NCBI GenBank assembly: GCA_964017185.1
Contig: OZ024871.1
Coordinates: forward strand, 57,215,226 to 57,279,225
Length of the DNA: 64,000 bases
From: Rugalucina vietnamica
Taxonomy: Eukaryota; Mollusca; Bivalvia; Lucinida; Lucinidae
Reading direction: 5' to 3'
Shown here: positions 12,954-23,488 of the stretch, in pieces
Layout of the letters: each line of letters opens with the position of its first letter
Position numbering within the stretch: position 1 is the first letter of the stretch
Translations under genes and position numbers: made by a program
Notes under the pieces: model-generated
Told to the model about the DNA's origin: nothing
What the model saw: the letters and a program-made list of their open reading frames with translations, nothing else
Databases searched by the model: none

Positions 12954-14267
12954 GAGGGTCTGGATGGGGTATAATGATTAATGAATAATGGCCTAAAAAT
13001 TTTAATGAGAGTGAATAAGGTGCAAAAAATTAATGATTAGTGAATAATGAGGTCCTAAAGAATAATGAATAAATGTAAATTTTTAATGAATAGCAGAGTA
13101 ATATAATGAATAGTGAATAATAACCTTTTAAAGAATAATGAATATGCTAAAAATTGGCTATGGAATTGTCCTAGATGGCCTCCCTGACATTCCAGAATTT
13201 CATTTTTTTCTGGGGTCTGGACGCCCCCAGACCCGATTTAGTTCAAATGTTGTATTCATATTTCAGAAATCCTTGAATGTTTGGAAAGACATATGTCTGG
13301 AAGCCAAGCACGTAGGGGCTCACCTCATGGACCAATTGAAAATGAAGTCAGAGAAATAAATCATTCTGTAAGTTTACTAAGCCAGATATTTCACTGTAAC
13401 AGTTTTTGTTTGCCTATGTATATGTATTTTCTTTTTATTCTATTACCCCACTTTGTCCTTATTATGTATGTTCCAATCCTGTGATGATAATCTTTTCTGT
13501 AGATGGACATCATCTTGCTTTTCATATGACAGAACATAATTATAGTGTCTTTTGCAATCAGAAACAAAGCAGCACTAAGAACGTTAATGCAAATATATCT
13601 GGCAATTTATATGGCGCTACATATTTTTTCCTCGCTCGCTTCGCTCGCTCGGTATTATAATAAAATAAATTGTACAATAAGGCACAAGCACAAATCCATA
13701 CATCACATATGTACTCATATGCTGACTAATTTACTAAATAAAAACAGCATTTTATTATAACTTTGACCACTGAAGTTACAATTTTTCTTAAATAACCTTT
13801 GGTGTTCATAATTGAAGAGAAAGATTCAGGGTAAAACTTAGGGCGTATTCAGTATTTAAGGTGGAGGGGATTATACTGCCAACAGATTTAAAAGGGGATT
13901 TGCTAAAAAAAAAACAAAAACGATATACTATTTCGAAAAGTTTCTTTGAGGCTTTGTGGTCTAGCAGAGTATACAATTATTCTTCTCTCAAGATGTTAAT
14001 GTCTAGGTTGCTCTTAGCAGTCTACAATTTAATATCATAGAACTAGTCCTTGTGGCTTGAGATGAGGGATGCCTTAAGTGGGGAACACCTATTTGCTAAT
14101 GTATATTAGCTGGGTGAAAAAGGCGTGACTGGTAATTATCATATTTTAATGAATAATCGGGCTAATTTTAATGAATAAGCCAAAATTTTAATGACAGTGA
14201 ATAAATGGCTAAATTTTTAATGATTAGTGAATACCAGGATATACCAGGACCCCCCATCCAGACCCTC
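12954..14267. mobile_element. 1.3 kb TIR element with 6 bp target duplication TGATAT
   Basis: The ends are GAGGGTCTGGATGGGG at 12954 and its complement CCCCATCCAGACCCTC ending at 14267. TGATAT flanks both sides (12948-12953, 14268-14273). Near each end the interior repeats AATGATTAGTGAATAATG-like words in direct orientation. Short plus-strand frames at 13138-13760 show no family. No transposase was recognised. The superfamily is undetermined; a 6 bp duplication excludes Tc1/mariner and hAT. Confidence 0.65.
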
Positions 14268-14360
14268 TGATATTACTGCTATTTTACAGGCAGTGCGTTC
14301 GATTATAACTATAGTCAAATGAAGAAGGACCAAAGGGTTAAGAAAAACGTAAGTACATAC

Positions 14361-14495
14361 GTGTTTGCTAGAGCGATACCAACAAAGGAGGAAGGGATAC
14401 TAGTTACTCCCAGCAACAAGAGGTTGAGAAAAAAGTTGCCTGACAACGCTTGTAAACCAAACTGGATGCCGTAGGAAACCATTCCTAGTGCTAAC
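14361..14495 (-). CDS. SLC22-like exon 5 (TM7-TM8)
   Basis: 135 bp exon. The acceptor is TTACATCCAG ending at 14496 and the donor is GTATGT from 14360. The leading G completes TGG (Trp) with exon 4, giving ADW-LALGMVSYG at the junction. The exon continues through GNFFLNLLLLGVTSIP to ALANT, which matches the TM7-loop-TM8 region of SLC22 proteins with its GN.(Y/F)LN pattern. It ends in phase 2. Just to its left sits a transposon with 6 bp target duplications (12954-14267), and to its right the old duplicated segment at 14611-17457. Confidence 0.9.
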
Positions 14496-16337
14496 CTGGA
14501 TGTAAAACAAGTCTACTATACTTTATAGTAAAATAAACAATAGCCAAGAGTGAAACAAAACTTTGGAAAGAAAATTATAGAAAAAGTCATAAAAAGTAGA
14601 AAAAGCCATAACAAGAAAAGATATGACACAAGTGTCATATCAATAGCTTCAATTTTCTATCGCAGTCAATAACGTATAAGACAAAGCGCGCACCGAGCGT
14701 GTGGAAAAATATGCCGCAAATTCAACCAATGTATTTCCATAGACATACATACGTGGTTTGTCAGAAAAGTTCGTGTACACCATTTATATTTTCAACAGAA
14801 AAATGAATATATCTGCTTTTGCAAAAGTATTTTATAAGCAAATATACAAGAAATTTTATTGAAATCTGACAAAAACACGTCATCTACAGCCTTTTCCCTG
14901 CACTTCCGAACCGAGTGCGGGGCAAAGGTCAACGTCTCTATATGACGTTACTTGACATTTTAAGCCGCCAGCACGTTATACATTTGTTTCAGGGGTTCTT
15001 TTTTTAACAAAAGATCCTTGGCTATCAACATTTTTATGTCTGTGTATCCAGCTGTCAAATGCAGATACACCGTACCAATTCTCGCAAAATTGTTCGTCCA
15101 CCTGTTGAACATGTGTAACAATTTCTTGCGGCGAGCATGCCAGACAGGTGATCTTCCGTTTATCATCATAGGTGGACTTCTGAGCAGCTGAAAATCGTCT
15201 GTGCCACAACTACTGAGAACTAAATAGTAACTGACAGACCGATGACGTTTCTGTTGTTTGTAACATTTTCATCGTATCTGTGGGTGATTTCCTTAACGAA
15301 ACATACAATCGGCGTCGGCTGTTCTCCGACGTCAAATTACGCCATTATTTCAAACAGATTTTTCGGTCTGCTTCTGATTTTTTTCACATAAATCAAACAA
15401 CACTGCCGCCAAGTCGGAATCTTTCTGAAACTGAAGTCAGTGTTATTTGGTTTTAGGACGAAATGTTTTAATGTTATAACATATTTAAGTGCCGTTTGAC
15501 AGGGAAAAAACACAATATGAAAATCGTCACATTTTGTTGACGTTTTGGCACCTGTCCCGTGTGGCCCTACGTACGCTTAAGTAGAAAATATGTCATATTT
15601 AACGTGTTGATACTTCAAATTGAAACAAATTCCTCAAATATGCTCATAAGATATTGCTGCTTATATTTATACAAAAACAAAAAAACTTAAACAACAGCAC
15701 TTTACTTTTCCTGCTAGCCAAGGTGTCCACAAACCTCGTACATGTGCGTTCTGTACGCTTGGTGTACGTTAAAGTATTTTAAGCATGCAGCATGCTTAAA
15801 GCTCGACGTGTCTCGGGTATGTGTCTTATACGAATAAGTTCAACACGCGTTACATTAAACGTTTGATACGCGCCTATACTGTATTGTGTGCTTAACATAA
15901 CTGTACAAAAGTACATGCAATCCAAAATTTTCAGCATGCTGAGATTATTATAAGACCTTAGACACACGCTAATCATTCGTGACTGTTATTTTCACCATAG
16001 AGACTATGGGCCCCCCTCCCATTGGGGCCTAAAGAAATAGATATAGGCTACTTGTGCCTTCAGGTAAAGCTAAATACACTGCTGACTGATTACTGGTTAA
16101 CCGCGCTTGTCTGAGCCTGCCGAGGAAACATTTCAAGTCAAACCATCCATACGTATAAGCCTTTTGTGTCTTAGTTGGATAGTTATATTTCAAGCACTTG
16201 TTGGATGTGATGACATCCTCATTTTGGGTAAAAGTCCTGTAAAATGGAGGCAACATCCCAACATGACCAGTCCCCGAAGCAGCATAGAAGCTTGAAATTT
16301 CGGATTTAATAAGAAGAGAAAGTGTACTATCCGTGTA

Positions 16338-16402
16338 GCGAAAACAAAGGCGCTGATCAGCTTCGCAGTTACTGCGAAGCTGATCTGCGCCTTTGTTTTC
16401 GC
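16338..16402. repeat. 65 bp near-perfect hairpin of a truncated MITE (copy A)
   Basis: Two 32 bp arms starting GCGAAAACAAAGGCGCTGAT, centred on GCAGTTACTGC. This is the core of the MITE that is complete at 26098-26338. Here the left end is missing because of the 790 bp deletion in this copy. Confidence 0.85.
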
Positions 16403-16580
16403 ATAGGCAAAAATCCGGTTTTCTTGTGACGCGGCTCATTTGATAATGCAACATTCATCTGTCTGGGTCTACCAGTTATCGCCAGTACTGAACAACTTTT
16501 TTCAGCGTACTGCTAAATAGACTACATAAAAAAGGAAGAATAAAAACGAATGAAGAAAGAAAATAGGCTTATTATGATAA

Positions 16581-16625
<45 letters not shown>

Positions 16626-16645
16626 ATAATAATAATAATAATAAT

Positions 16646-16726
16646 AGCGGATACTCGGCAAGATTCGAACCTGTAAGAGTCTGATTAGAAGATCGATGCT
16701 TAACACACTGAGCCAATGGGGCCGAC
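16646..16726 (-). repeat. tRNA-derived (SINE-like) sequence, copy A
   Basis: On the minus strand, an A-box-like TGGCTCAGTGTG, a CTTCTAA anticodon-loop-like word and a B box GGTTCGAATC are spaced as in a tRNA. The acceptor and T stems do not pair well. On that strand it is followed by (TTA)n and a long T tract. This fits a decayed tRNA or a SINE head rather than a working tRNA gene. The same sequence is at 26501-26581 and 35753-35833. Confidence 0.55.
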
Positions 16727-17630
16727 AGACTTTTAACGGCATTACTCATGTTATCATTAATATTTATGGTCTATAAATAATAATCTAAAAATAGTTGCCA
16801 TTATCGGCTGGTTTCCCGTTATCAGGTTTATGTTATATGTAAATATATTCGGAATAGGAACCAGTGCCATGCTTAATTGATGCCGAATCATTTTCCCGCC
16901 CTTGATTAGAAGAGAGAAAAGAATCAGGCTATCTCGGCTTCATTCGTACCTTCGGGGTTATCATAAAAAAAAAAAAAAACTATTGAAGTGACCACGGCAG
17001 TTTAGCGCTAAATACAAACCGCGATGAACTATTATTATTATGAAGAACAGACAGGCACTACAGGCATAATCAATGATAGAAATCATGTCTTAAGCATGTC
17101 GTTTATAGATTAGAAACCGAAATAACAATTTGTATCGAAATAATTGGGGACGAATATGCCTAAGGCTTGCAAAGACCGCAGACTGATGACCGCCGACCGA
17201 ATCACTACCCATGGCCTCTAAGCAGTCTTTTTAATTTGAAACGTTAGTAACTTTCAAACTTTTAAGTGTCCCAGTTGTAAAAACAATCTATTTACTTTTT
17301 GTATGTCTACAGCTTTACATTCTAAAATAATCATATTGACGAATAAACAATCTTTTAAAACCGGACTTCTTTTTTTCTCGGATGGATATCTACATGGAAC
17401 TTTTCCATTACAGTTATAGCTATAGAATAATACATTGAAGGGTTGAAGCTATAAAAAATGGATAAGAAGACAATCGGCTTAAAGAAGTCACGTAGGAAAG
17501 AAATATGTCCTAGTTTCAGACGCTCTTGTAAAACAAGATAGATGGTAGTACATATCGTTATATTACTGAGAATTTGATTTTCATCACAATTTTAAACTTG
17601 TTCTATTTGTGGTGATTAGTTTGAACTCAC

Positions 17631-17888
17631 CAGTCTGCTAGCAAAAACACGGTAACTTTGGCCAAATATTTAGTTCTGAAGAGATCCAACACTGTGTATT
17701 TTCTTCTATCCCCGACGTCGCTGCTGTCGGCAACCTTTTTTGTGTTATTCATCACATCTCCCAGTAAGTCCAGGGCAATGTCGTCTGGTAGATGTCGTCT
17801 GTTGAATCGAGCAATATTCTGCAGTACGTTCTTAGCATGCACCGTTCGGTCATGTGATAAATACCAGCGGAAGCTCTCTTGTATAAAG
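17631..17888 (-). CDS. SLC22-like exon 4 (large intracellular loop, start of TM7)
   Basis: 258 bp exon. The acceptor is AATTTACAG ending at 17889 and the donor is GTGAGT from 17630. The first base completes TGC with exon 3. The product starts FIQESFRWYLSHDRT, the SLC22 'ESxRWL' motif after TM6, and runs through the hydrophilic cytoplasmic loop (FNRRHLPDDIALDLLG, then RRKYTVLDLFRTKYLAK) into VTVFLLAD of TM7. The loop carries basic and acidic clusters typical of this position. It ends in phase 2, as exon 5 requires. Confidence 0.9.
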
Positions 17889-18051
17889 CTGTAAATTAGA
17901 ATGTCGGAAGGAGCGCAATGGTGGTACAGGTCGGATGAGTAATGACACTATTACACTATTATCATTTATAAAGTTTATAAATACCAGTTATTTTTAGGTG
18001 CAATATAAAAGAATAAAAAATTATGCTATTGTACAAAAAGGAATATTGGCT

Positions 18052-18118
18052 GGATAGCTCAGCGGTCTAGCATGCTGACTCGTTTCGTAGGTTGTGAGAT
18101 CGAATCCCAGTACTGCAT
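18052..18118 (+). repeat. tRNA-like sequence in intron 3
   Basis: GGATAGCTCAGCGGTCTAGC (A box) and GAGATCGAATCCC (B box) are at tRNA spacing, but the stems are poorly paired and the sequence runs into a T-rich stretch. Probably a tRNA-derived repeat. Confidence 0.5.
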
Positions 18119-18433
18119 TTTTGTTATTTGTGCATTATATTGTTTTCTTTTCGTTTCGTTTCGTTTCTTCTCGTTTTCTTTTTTGTGTGTGATTTTATTC
18201 CTTTTTTGCTTGTTTATTTGTTTGGTTATAATATTTGTTCTGTTCTTTTTTTTCTTCTTATTTCTTTCAATAAGTTCAATAAACAACGACAGGGACTTGT
18301 GTTAATGAAAAAAGCGAGGGTGAAATGCAACAAAAGGCAAATTACAAAGTGTGAATAAAGTACTATGTAAAATGCATACATGTACTGCAAACATTAATAC
18401 AATATGTAAATTGTTTGGAAGAAAAAAAAAATG

Positions 18434-18950
18434 ACATTACCCGGATTCGAACCTGAGGCCGACAGATTCATAGAAAATCACCGCAACCTATCGATGAATG
18501 TCTTACGTTTTCCAATAGTTTTATACTTTTCCAGTTACTAACTTATCGAAAAGACCGTTCTCAAAATATATAGATTATTGTTATTGTAAAACAAAAAGTA
18601 TCAACACGACAGTTTATCGCGGCTGACCGACATTCCTCTGTCGCAACTCGCGGCGTCAGTACCTATGCTCAGATTTATATTAGGCATGAACACATGAAGA
18701 CGGACCACTAGAAACTTAAATTCATTAAAAGTCAAGTACATTTAAAAGTTTTTGGTTTGTTGTTTGTACATGGCCAATTTTCATTTAGTAAGTTGCCACC
18801 ACTTCATCATGCGTAGTTAACCACTACTTCGGAGAGCTTGTCCAAGAACACAATGCGGCACAAGTACTAGTATGTAGGACTCAAACCAAAGATATATCGC
18901 TCCGGACTTCGGTTTTCTATGCCTTATCACTGAGCCACCGCTCTCTCCCC
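18434..18950 (-). repeat. Two further tRNA-like sequences in intron 3
   Basis: On the minus strand, GGTTCGAATCCGGGTAATG near 18434-18455 is a good B box with weak upstream structure. A second unit near 18875-18950 has TGGCTCAGTGATAAGG (A box) and GGTTTGAGTCC (B box). A poly-C tract follows at 18947-18960. Neither folds into a clean cloverleaf by eye. Confidence 0.4.
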
Positions 18951-19011
18951 CCCCCCCCCCTTTCGCACCCCAGAGCGTTAATTTGTATGTTATCTAATTT
19001 GAAGTATTTAC

Positions 19012-19216
19012 CACCATGTTACCACGAATGGCAGAGTTGTCAACCCAGTGATGAGATGCATGTACCGCCAGTCGCGGACCAACCAAGCTACTAGAGCGTA
19101 CAGACAACATTCCAAGGCCCAGGACGGTATATTTACATTTACAGCTCTCCACTTGGCCCACGTCACCTCGGCAACAATACTGTACTGTATTGTCAGAAAA
19201 CAGCCAGCTCCTATGC
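19012..19216 (-). CDS. SLC22-like exon 3 (TM4-TM6)
   Basis: 205 bp exon. The acceptor is TTCCTATATAG ending at 19217 and the donor is GTAAAT from 19011. It starts with GC, which completes Gly with exon 2, and reads IGAGCFLTIQYSIVAEV, then TWAKWRAVNVN, then a hydrophobic helix, then RDWRYMHLITGLTTLP. The DWR motif in the loop before TM6 and the (Y/V)xxE after TM4 are conserved in SLC22. It ends in phase 2. The exon-intron structure is intact, with no stops or shifts. Confidence 0.9.
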
Positions 19217-19507
19217 CTATATAGGAAAAATAATTTCTTAAGTACATGTATGATGTAAAACCATGCCTACATAGACCCGTTAAGACGCCTCGTAAGCACA
19301 ATCGGTTCAATTCGATTCGCCGGTGAATCGACTGTCGAGCTGTCTTGAAATTGCACATGGGACTGGCCGCGACCAGTCTGATTAAAATGATAAAATCTAT
19401 TACAAAGCATATTCCCGAATGTAGTTCTAAGTAATGAAATCAAAGAATACATTTCTTTAAATCAAGATTGTGTGAATTAAGGTGTATTGACATGATACCC
19501 GGCTTAC

Positions 19508-19724
19508 CTATAGCTGTTCTGGCGACAGCAAACATTACCCAGGATGTCGAGAGGAAGGCTACAATACTGAACACCAGTATGATAGCTAGAGAGATGAAGA
19601 TTGGTGGCTTCCTGCCCAGGGCATCAGCCAGATGACCAGAGAAGAAGTTACCTACGAACAGACCAATCATCTGTACCGAGGCAATCATCGTTGGTATCCA
19701 GGAATTCTGACAGACTAAATCCCA
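19508..19724 (-). CDS. SLC22-like exon 2 (WDLVC, TM2-TM3, MFS signature)
   Basis: 217 bp exon. The acceptor is TTTATTGTAG ending at 19725 and the donor is GTAAGC from 19507. It begins in phase 0 with WDLVCQNSWIPT, exactly the SLC22 motif that follows the large extracellular loop. Next comes QMIGLFVGNFFSGHLADALG and RK, the MFS loop 2-3 signature (G-x3-D-x2-G-R-K), then TM3 with IFISLAIILVFSIVAFLS and the start of TM4. It ends in phase 1. It lies only 78 bp from the left end of the first zinc-finger transposon copy (19803). Confidence 0.92.
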
Positions 19725-20462
19725 CTACAATAAATCAAATCTTTGGCACTATTGCAGGAATACCGTAATATAATTAACTGTCACTACTCAAAATATCAAC
19801 ATCACACCGTACATACGGCTCGTCAAATTCCAACTGGTACGTGAAATTCCAGATGTTTATGTCAGCGCGTGCGTTTTGGCGGGTAAGTTATTTTTGTTGT
19901 TTTTTCTTGTTTTATTATACTTTAGCTAACGGTTTCAGAAGAAAATAATAATCGGCAGTCTTGTGTGGACATCCACGCATCTGTACATACAGGTGTCATG
20001 GTCATCTTACCCGTGGATTGGCGAAAACATTGCACGAAAGTCTTAAAATGGCACTTTTTCAGAAAACATCCATACTTTTTGCCAAATATCTCCATAACTA
20101 GAAATAATTGAAAGTCGCATGCTCGAATATATATAGCTTAGTATCTATTTAAAAGCCTGATTTAAGCTTCCATTCAAATTAATTACTACTATTGATAGCG
20201 CAGCTCATTCTTTTGAACCATGTGTGATTTTACATGATACGAACCACGACAGTCGTTTTATACTTGAAAGACCAGACGGACAATAGCTGTTGATACGTGA
20301 AATAACCGACGTAGACACGACTTTGGATACGTGTCGCATCAGACGTGTTGAGTGCGATTTTTTTAAATACCTGGCAGTGTTTGGCCTTCTTAAGCGGTCA
20401 ACTTGGAAGTATACTTTTTAAATCCAAGTTTTGCGTCCCTTATAAGAATATTTCATTCATCT

Positions 20463-20470
<8 letters not shown>

Positions 20471-20514
<44 letters not shown>
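20471..20514. repeat. (CA)n microsatellite, zinc-finger element copy 1
   Basis: Preceded by a CT run of five units here, against three in copies 2 (about 29722-29767) and 3 (about 38940-38990). This shared shorter CT run ties the left part of copy 2 to copy 3. Confidence 0.9.
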
Positions 20515-20516
<2 letters not shown>

Positions 20517-20728
20517 TGCTCATACCTAAGAACACGTTCAAAAAATAAATTCTTGAATTGGAAATGTTACGGCTGTCATACAGTTTATAGATTGGCAAAG
20601 ATAAAATGGCCACCTTTAAGATACACGACGTTGATTCACTATATCAACATTTGCACAAAATGTTGAAACCGTAGAATCAACATTAGGACACACATTGTTG
20701 AAATAATCTTAAAATAATGTTGATTCGG

Positions 20729-21391
20729 TCAACCTTTAAACATTGTTGAATCAATACGATTTACTGAATCAACATTGATTCTACAACATTGTTTCAACGT
20801 TGATTGAATCAACATTGATTCGAAATTGACGCGTTGACATTCTGGGCACTTGAGTTCTCTCCCGCAAGCCATCTTATGTTTAGATAGTGAAGGCTGTCTG
20901 GAGAACTTCATCTCGCAGTTGTCGCAGCTGTAAGGTTTGAGTCCTGTGTGCACATTTATGTGATCTGTTAACAGCTTTGGCGTCAGGAACGATTTTCCAC
21001 ACGTTTGGTACGGACATACATGCGGTTTGCCCTCGTGTAGTAATAGGTGCTTTTTAAACGATTGCTTTCCGTTTAGCGTTTTGCCACAATATGTGCACAA
21101 GAACGGCAATGAATGCTTTATTGCTTTGTGCTGTTTTAACTCATCCTCATTGTTGAAAGCTTGTGTACAGCTGAGACACACAAACTCCTTTGTGTGCTTC
21201 TTAAAATGTTTAACTAGGCTGTCTCTTGATTGGTAGCTGTTTCCACAAGCACTGCATTCGAACCTGTGTTCTTCTGCAGAAGCTCCTGCTACAGTCGAAG
21301 GTCTAGCAGTCGATGGTCCTGCAGTCGATGGTCCTGCTGCAGCTAAATGAAATGATCCTTCGAGGGGCTCCTCAATCACACGATCCGCCAT
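20729..21391 (-). CDS. C2H2 zinc-finger protein, transposon cargo, copy 1
   Basis: 220 codons, one uninterrupted exon as seen. The first ~40 residues are low-complexity with repeated GPST/RPST. Five fingers follow: FECSACGNSYQ, FVCLSCTQAFN, FLCTYCGKTLN, HVCPYQTCGKSF with a long C-C spacing, and YSCDNCEMKFS, which ends in Cys and so is C2HC-like. A sixth starts at LKCPEC and is cut off where the frame runs into a TGTTGATTC-rich stretch, giving an unrelated tail of about 35 residues. C2H2 arrays bind DNA or RNA; the target is unknown. It resembles TFIIIA/ZNF-type arrays in general and is probably a captured host gene. The protein is identical at 29982-30644. Confidence 0.75.
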   Translation of the reverse strand: MADRVIEEPLEGSFHLAAAGPSTAGPSTARPSTVAGASAEEHRFECSACGNSYQSRDSLVKHFKKHTKEFVCLSCTQAFNNEDELKQHKAIKHSLPFLCTYCGKTLNGKQSFKKHLLLHEGKPHVCPYQTCGKSFLTPKLLTDHINVHTGLKPYSCDNCEMKFSRQPSLSKHKMACGRELKCPECQRVNFESMLIQSTLKQCCRINVDSVNRIDSTMFKG

Positions 21392-22682
21392 TTCTGCTCA
21401 AATCTAGAAAAAGAAGTGATAAATTACTGGTGGATTAAGCCCATGTCTCTCCTCACTTTTCAATGTGTTTTTAAACATGTATTTGAAGATGGTCGGGTTG
21501 CGATGTGGGCAATCACCCATTGGGGGCTAAAGAAATAGATGGGCTGCTTGTACACCCAGGCAAAGCTTATACACTACTGACCGACCATCTGATTACTGGT
21601 TAACCCCTCTGGTCTGAGCTTGCCCAAAACGTGGTTCAAGTCATACCATCCATACGTATAAGCCTTTTTGGCTTAGTTGAATGGTTATATTTCAAGCACT
21701 TTTAGGATGTCATGACATCCTCATTTTGCGTAAAAGTCCCATAAAATGGAGGCAACGTCCCGACATGACCTTATCTGTTGACTGGGACGTAAAGCATCAA
21801 TTCAAACAAACAAAAACACATGTATTTGTTCAGTTGGTATAAAAATTAAATTCCATCAAAGAAGCACATCGGCAAACAAATAAAGCACAGGTTATGCCAT
21901 GGTGTTTCTAGGGCGAAGACTCAACCGAGCGAATGCGTGAAGACACCTGATGCCTAACAACGCCCCTGGACATTGGCGCATAAGGAAACCACCAATCAGT
22001 TTGAACCCTGGTATGCCCAGGCACAGACCGCAAAGTTCAGTTCCGGCCCATGCCATACAGAATTTATAATCAAAATTAGGGGTATGCATATAATTAAAGC
22101 TAGAAACAATGCGCTATTCGTAAATAATTCCCCGTCTCATGGCGCTTATACATGTACGTGTACTGAGTCGCGTAGTGTTCTATTTGAATATTTAAAATTG
22201 CTTTGCAGTAGCCATACATGTATCAGTTAAGTTATGTGGGATATTATCAAATGTTCACACTATCTGCTTTCATTTTTTTCCAAATTTCCATGTAGTCAAA
22301 AGTACAATCAGCCTGTCCATCTTGAGTAAAAAAACGGCATATAAAATCGTTTAAAGACAGTCGTTTCACTTTATTTCCTTTCCAAGTAATGTTTTCTTTA
22401 TGCAATTTATGGTTAGTAGCGATGCAAATTAAACCATATACTGACAAAGAAGTGTTTTAGTAGACCCGTATCATAAACCGTCTGGAATTTTCCGTATCGG
22501 CCGTCTGTAATTTCGCTTATCCTATGACATTCGCCCGTCTGTACTTTGGCGTATTGTTTTTGTCGCCTAGCGACAGAATAAAACAATAAATACACTGCAA
22601 AAGTTGATTATCAATTATCCTTCAGATGGAGACTGAAAAAAATATAAGCCTCAATAAGATTATACCATGAAAAGTTTAGGTA

Positions 22683-23011
22683 TAGTTCGGCAAATGGGTC
22701 ACTGTATGGGCGGCAACTTTAATATTCATATCTGGGCGTGGTCGGCTAGTCCATCTGTTCAAGTAGGGAGATAATAGAAAAGTAGAATTCAGTCAGCCTA
22801 AAGCGCTGTCACATATTTTACCGTTAAAGATCAGCTACCTATTTTGTCCAATCCAGTAAACTAGACAAACTCGGATTGTCATTCTAACATACAACATGTG
22901 AGTTGAGTCTTTTAACTGTATACCTTTAGCTTTTACCTAGGTCAATAGTAGACCATACCTAATAACGTATTCATAAGGAAACGCCCAAACAGTGACCTAT
23001 TTGCCGAGCTA
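22683..23011. mobile_element. 329 bp TA-target MITE nested in zinc-finger element copy 1
   Basis: The ends are TAGTTCGGCAAATGGGTCAC and the complement of TAGCTCGGCAAATAGGTCAC, flanked by TA (22681-22682, 23012-23013). Zinc-finger element copy 3 has the exact empty site with a single TA at 41137-41138, so the borders are certain. Non-coding and mariner-type by target. Confidence 0.92.
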
Positions 23012-23159
23012 TATTCTGTGTAAAATACAGCAAAATATCTTACCCGCCAAAACGCACGCGACGACATAAACATCTGGAATTTGGCGTACCAGTTGAAATT
23101 TGACGAGCCGTATGTACGGTGTGAACATATAGGTTACAAAGTCAAGCGACAGTGAGGTA

Positions 23160-23488
23160 TAGCTCGGCAAATAGGTCACTGTATGGGCGTTACCTTATGA
23201 ATACGCTATTGGGTATGGTCTACTTTTGACCTAGGTAAAAGCTAAAGGTATACAGTTGAAAGACTCAACTCACATGTTGTCCGTTAGAATGAAAATCCGA
23301 GTTTGTCTAGTTTACTGGATTGGACAAAATAGGTAGCTGATCTTTAACGGTAAAATATGTGACAGCGCTCTAGGCTCACTGAATTCGACTTTTCTATTAT
23401 CTCCCTACTTCAACAGATGGACTAGCCGACCACGCCCAGATATGAATATTAAAGTTGCCGCCCATACAGTGACCCATTTGCCAAGCTA
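23160..23488. mobile_element. Second 329 bp MITE, inverted, just outside the zinc-finger element
   Basis: Same family and same length as 22683-23011 but in the opposite orientation. TA duplications lie at 23158-23159 and 23489-23490. With the first copy it forms an inverted pair with ~330 bp arms and a ~148 bp spacer. Confidence 0.9.

Larger units (their letters stand above)
14611..17457. repeat. Segment P copy A: older paralogue of 23631-27306
   Basis: Collinear with 23631-27306 and 32884-36558 over its whole length at high but not perfect identity. It starts ACAAGAAAAGATATGACACA and ends GCTATAAAAA. Relative to the other copies it lacks about 70 bp near 14743 and about 790 bp at 16265. It lies in intron 4, whereas the others lie in intron 1. 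It contains a small minus-strand frame at 14960-15169 (GRSPVWHARRKKLLHMFNRW) that is also present in the other copies but of unknown nature, plus a poly-A tract (about 16582-16621) and a tRNA-like sequence. No TIRs were seen. Confidence 0.8.
19803..23123. mobile_element. Zinc-finger-carrying TIR transposon, copy 1
   Basis: TIRs of about 85-100 bp begin CACACCGTACATACGGCTCG and are about 93% identical. The target duplication is AACAT on both sides (19798-19802 and 23124-23128). No transposase is visible in its 3.3 kb. It carries a C2H2 zinc-finger ORF on the minus strand, a CA microsatellite (about 20471-20514) and an inserted 329 bp MITE. CAC termini with a 5 bp duplication recall Transib-type elements, but the heptamer is not a full match. 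It sits in intron 1 of the SLC22-like gene. Confidence 0.85.

Noticed and set aside
14960-15209. Small overlapping minus-strand frames in segment P as a gene
   Set aside because: Two frames overlap, copies differ by frameshifts at the end, and no family or splice signals are seen.
16029-16454. 141-codon minus-strand frame with ENKGADQL
   Set aside because: It runs through the hairpin MITE and a dispersed repeat; other copies break the frame.
18052-18118. Functional tRNA gene
   Set aside because: Acceptor, anticodon and T stems do not pair properly; only the internal promoter boxes look tRNA-like.
19803-23123. Firm classification of the zinc-finger element as Transib/ProtoRAG
   Set aside because: The 5 bp duplication and CAC ends fit, but the heptamer is CACACCG and there is no transposase; kept only as a hypothesis.
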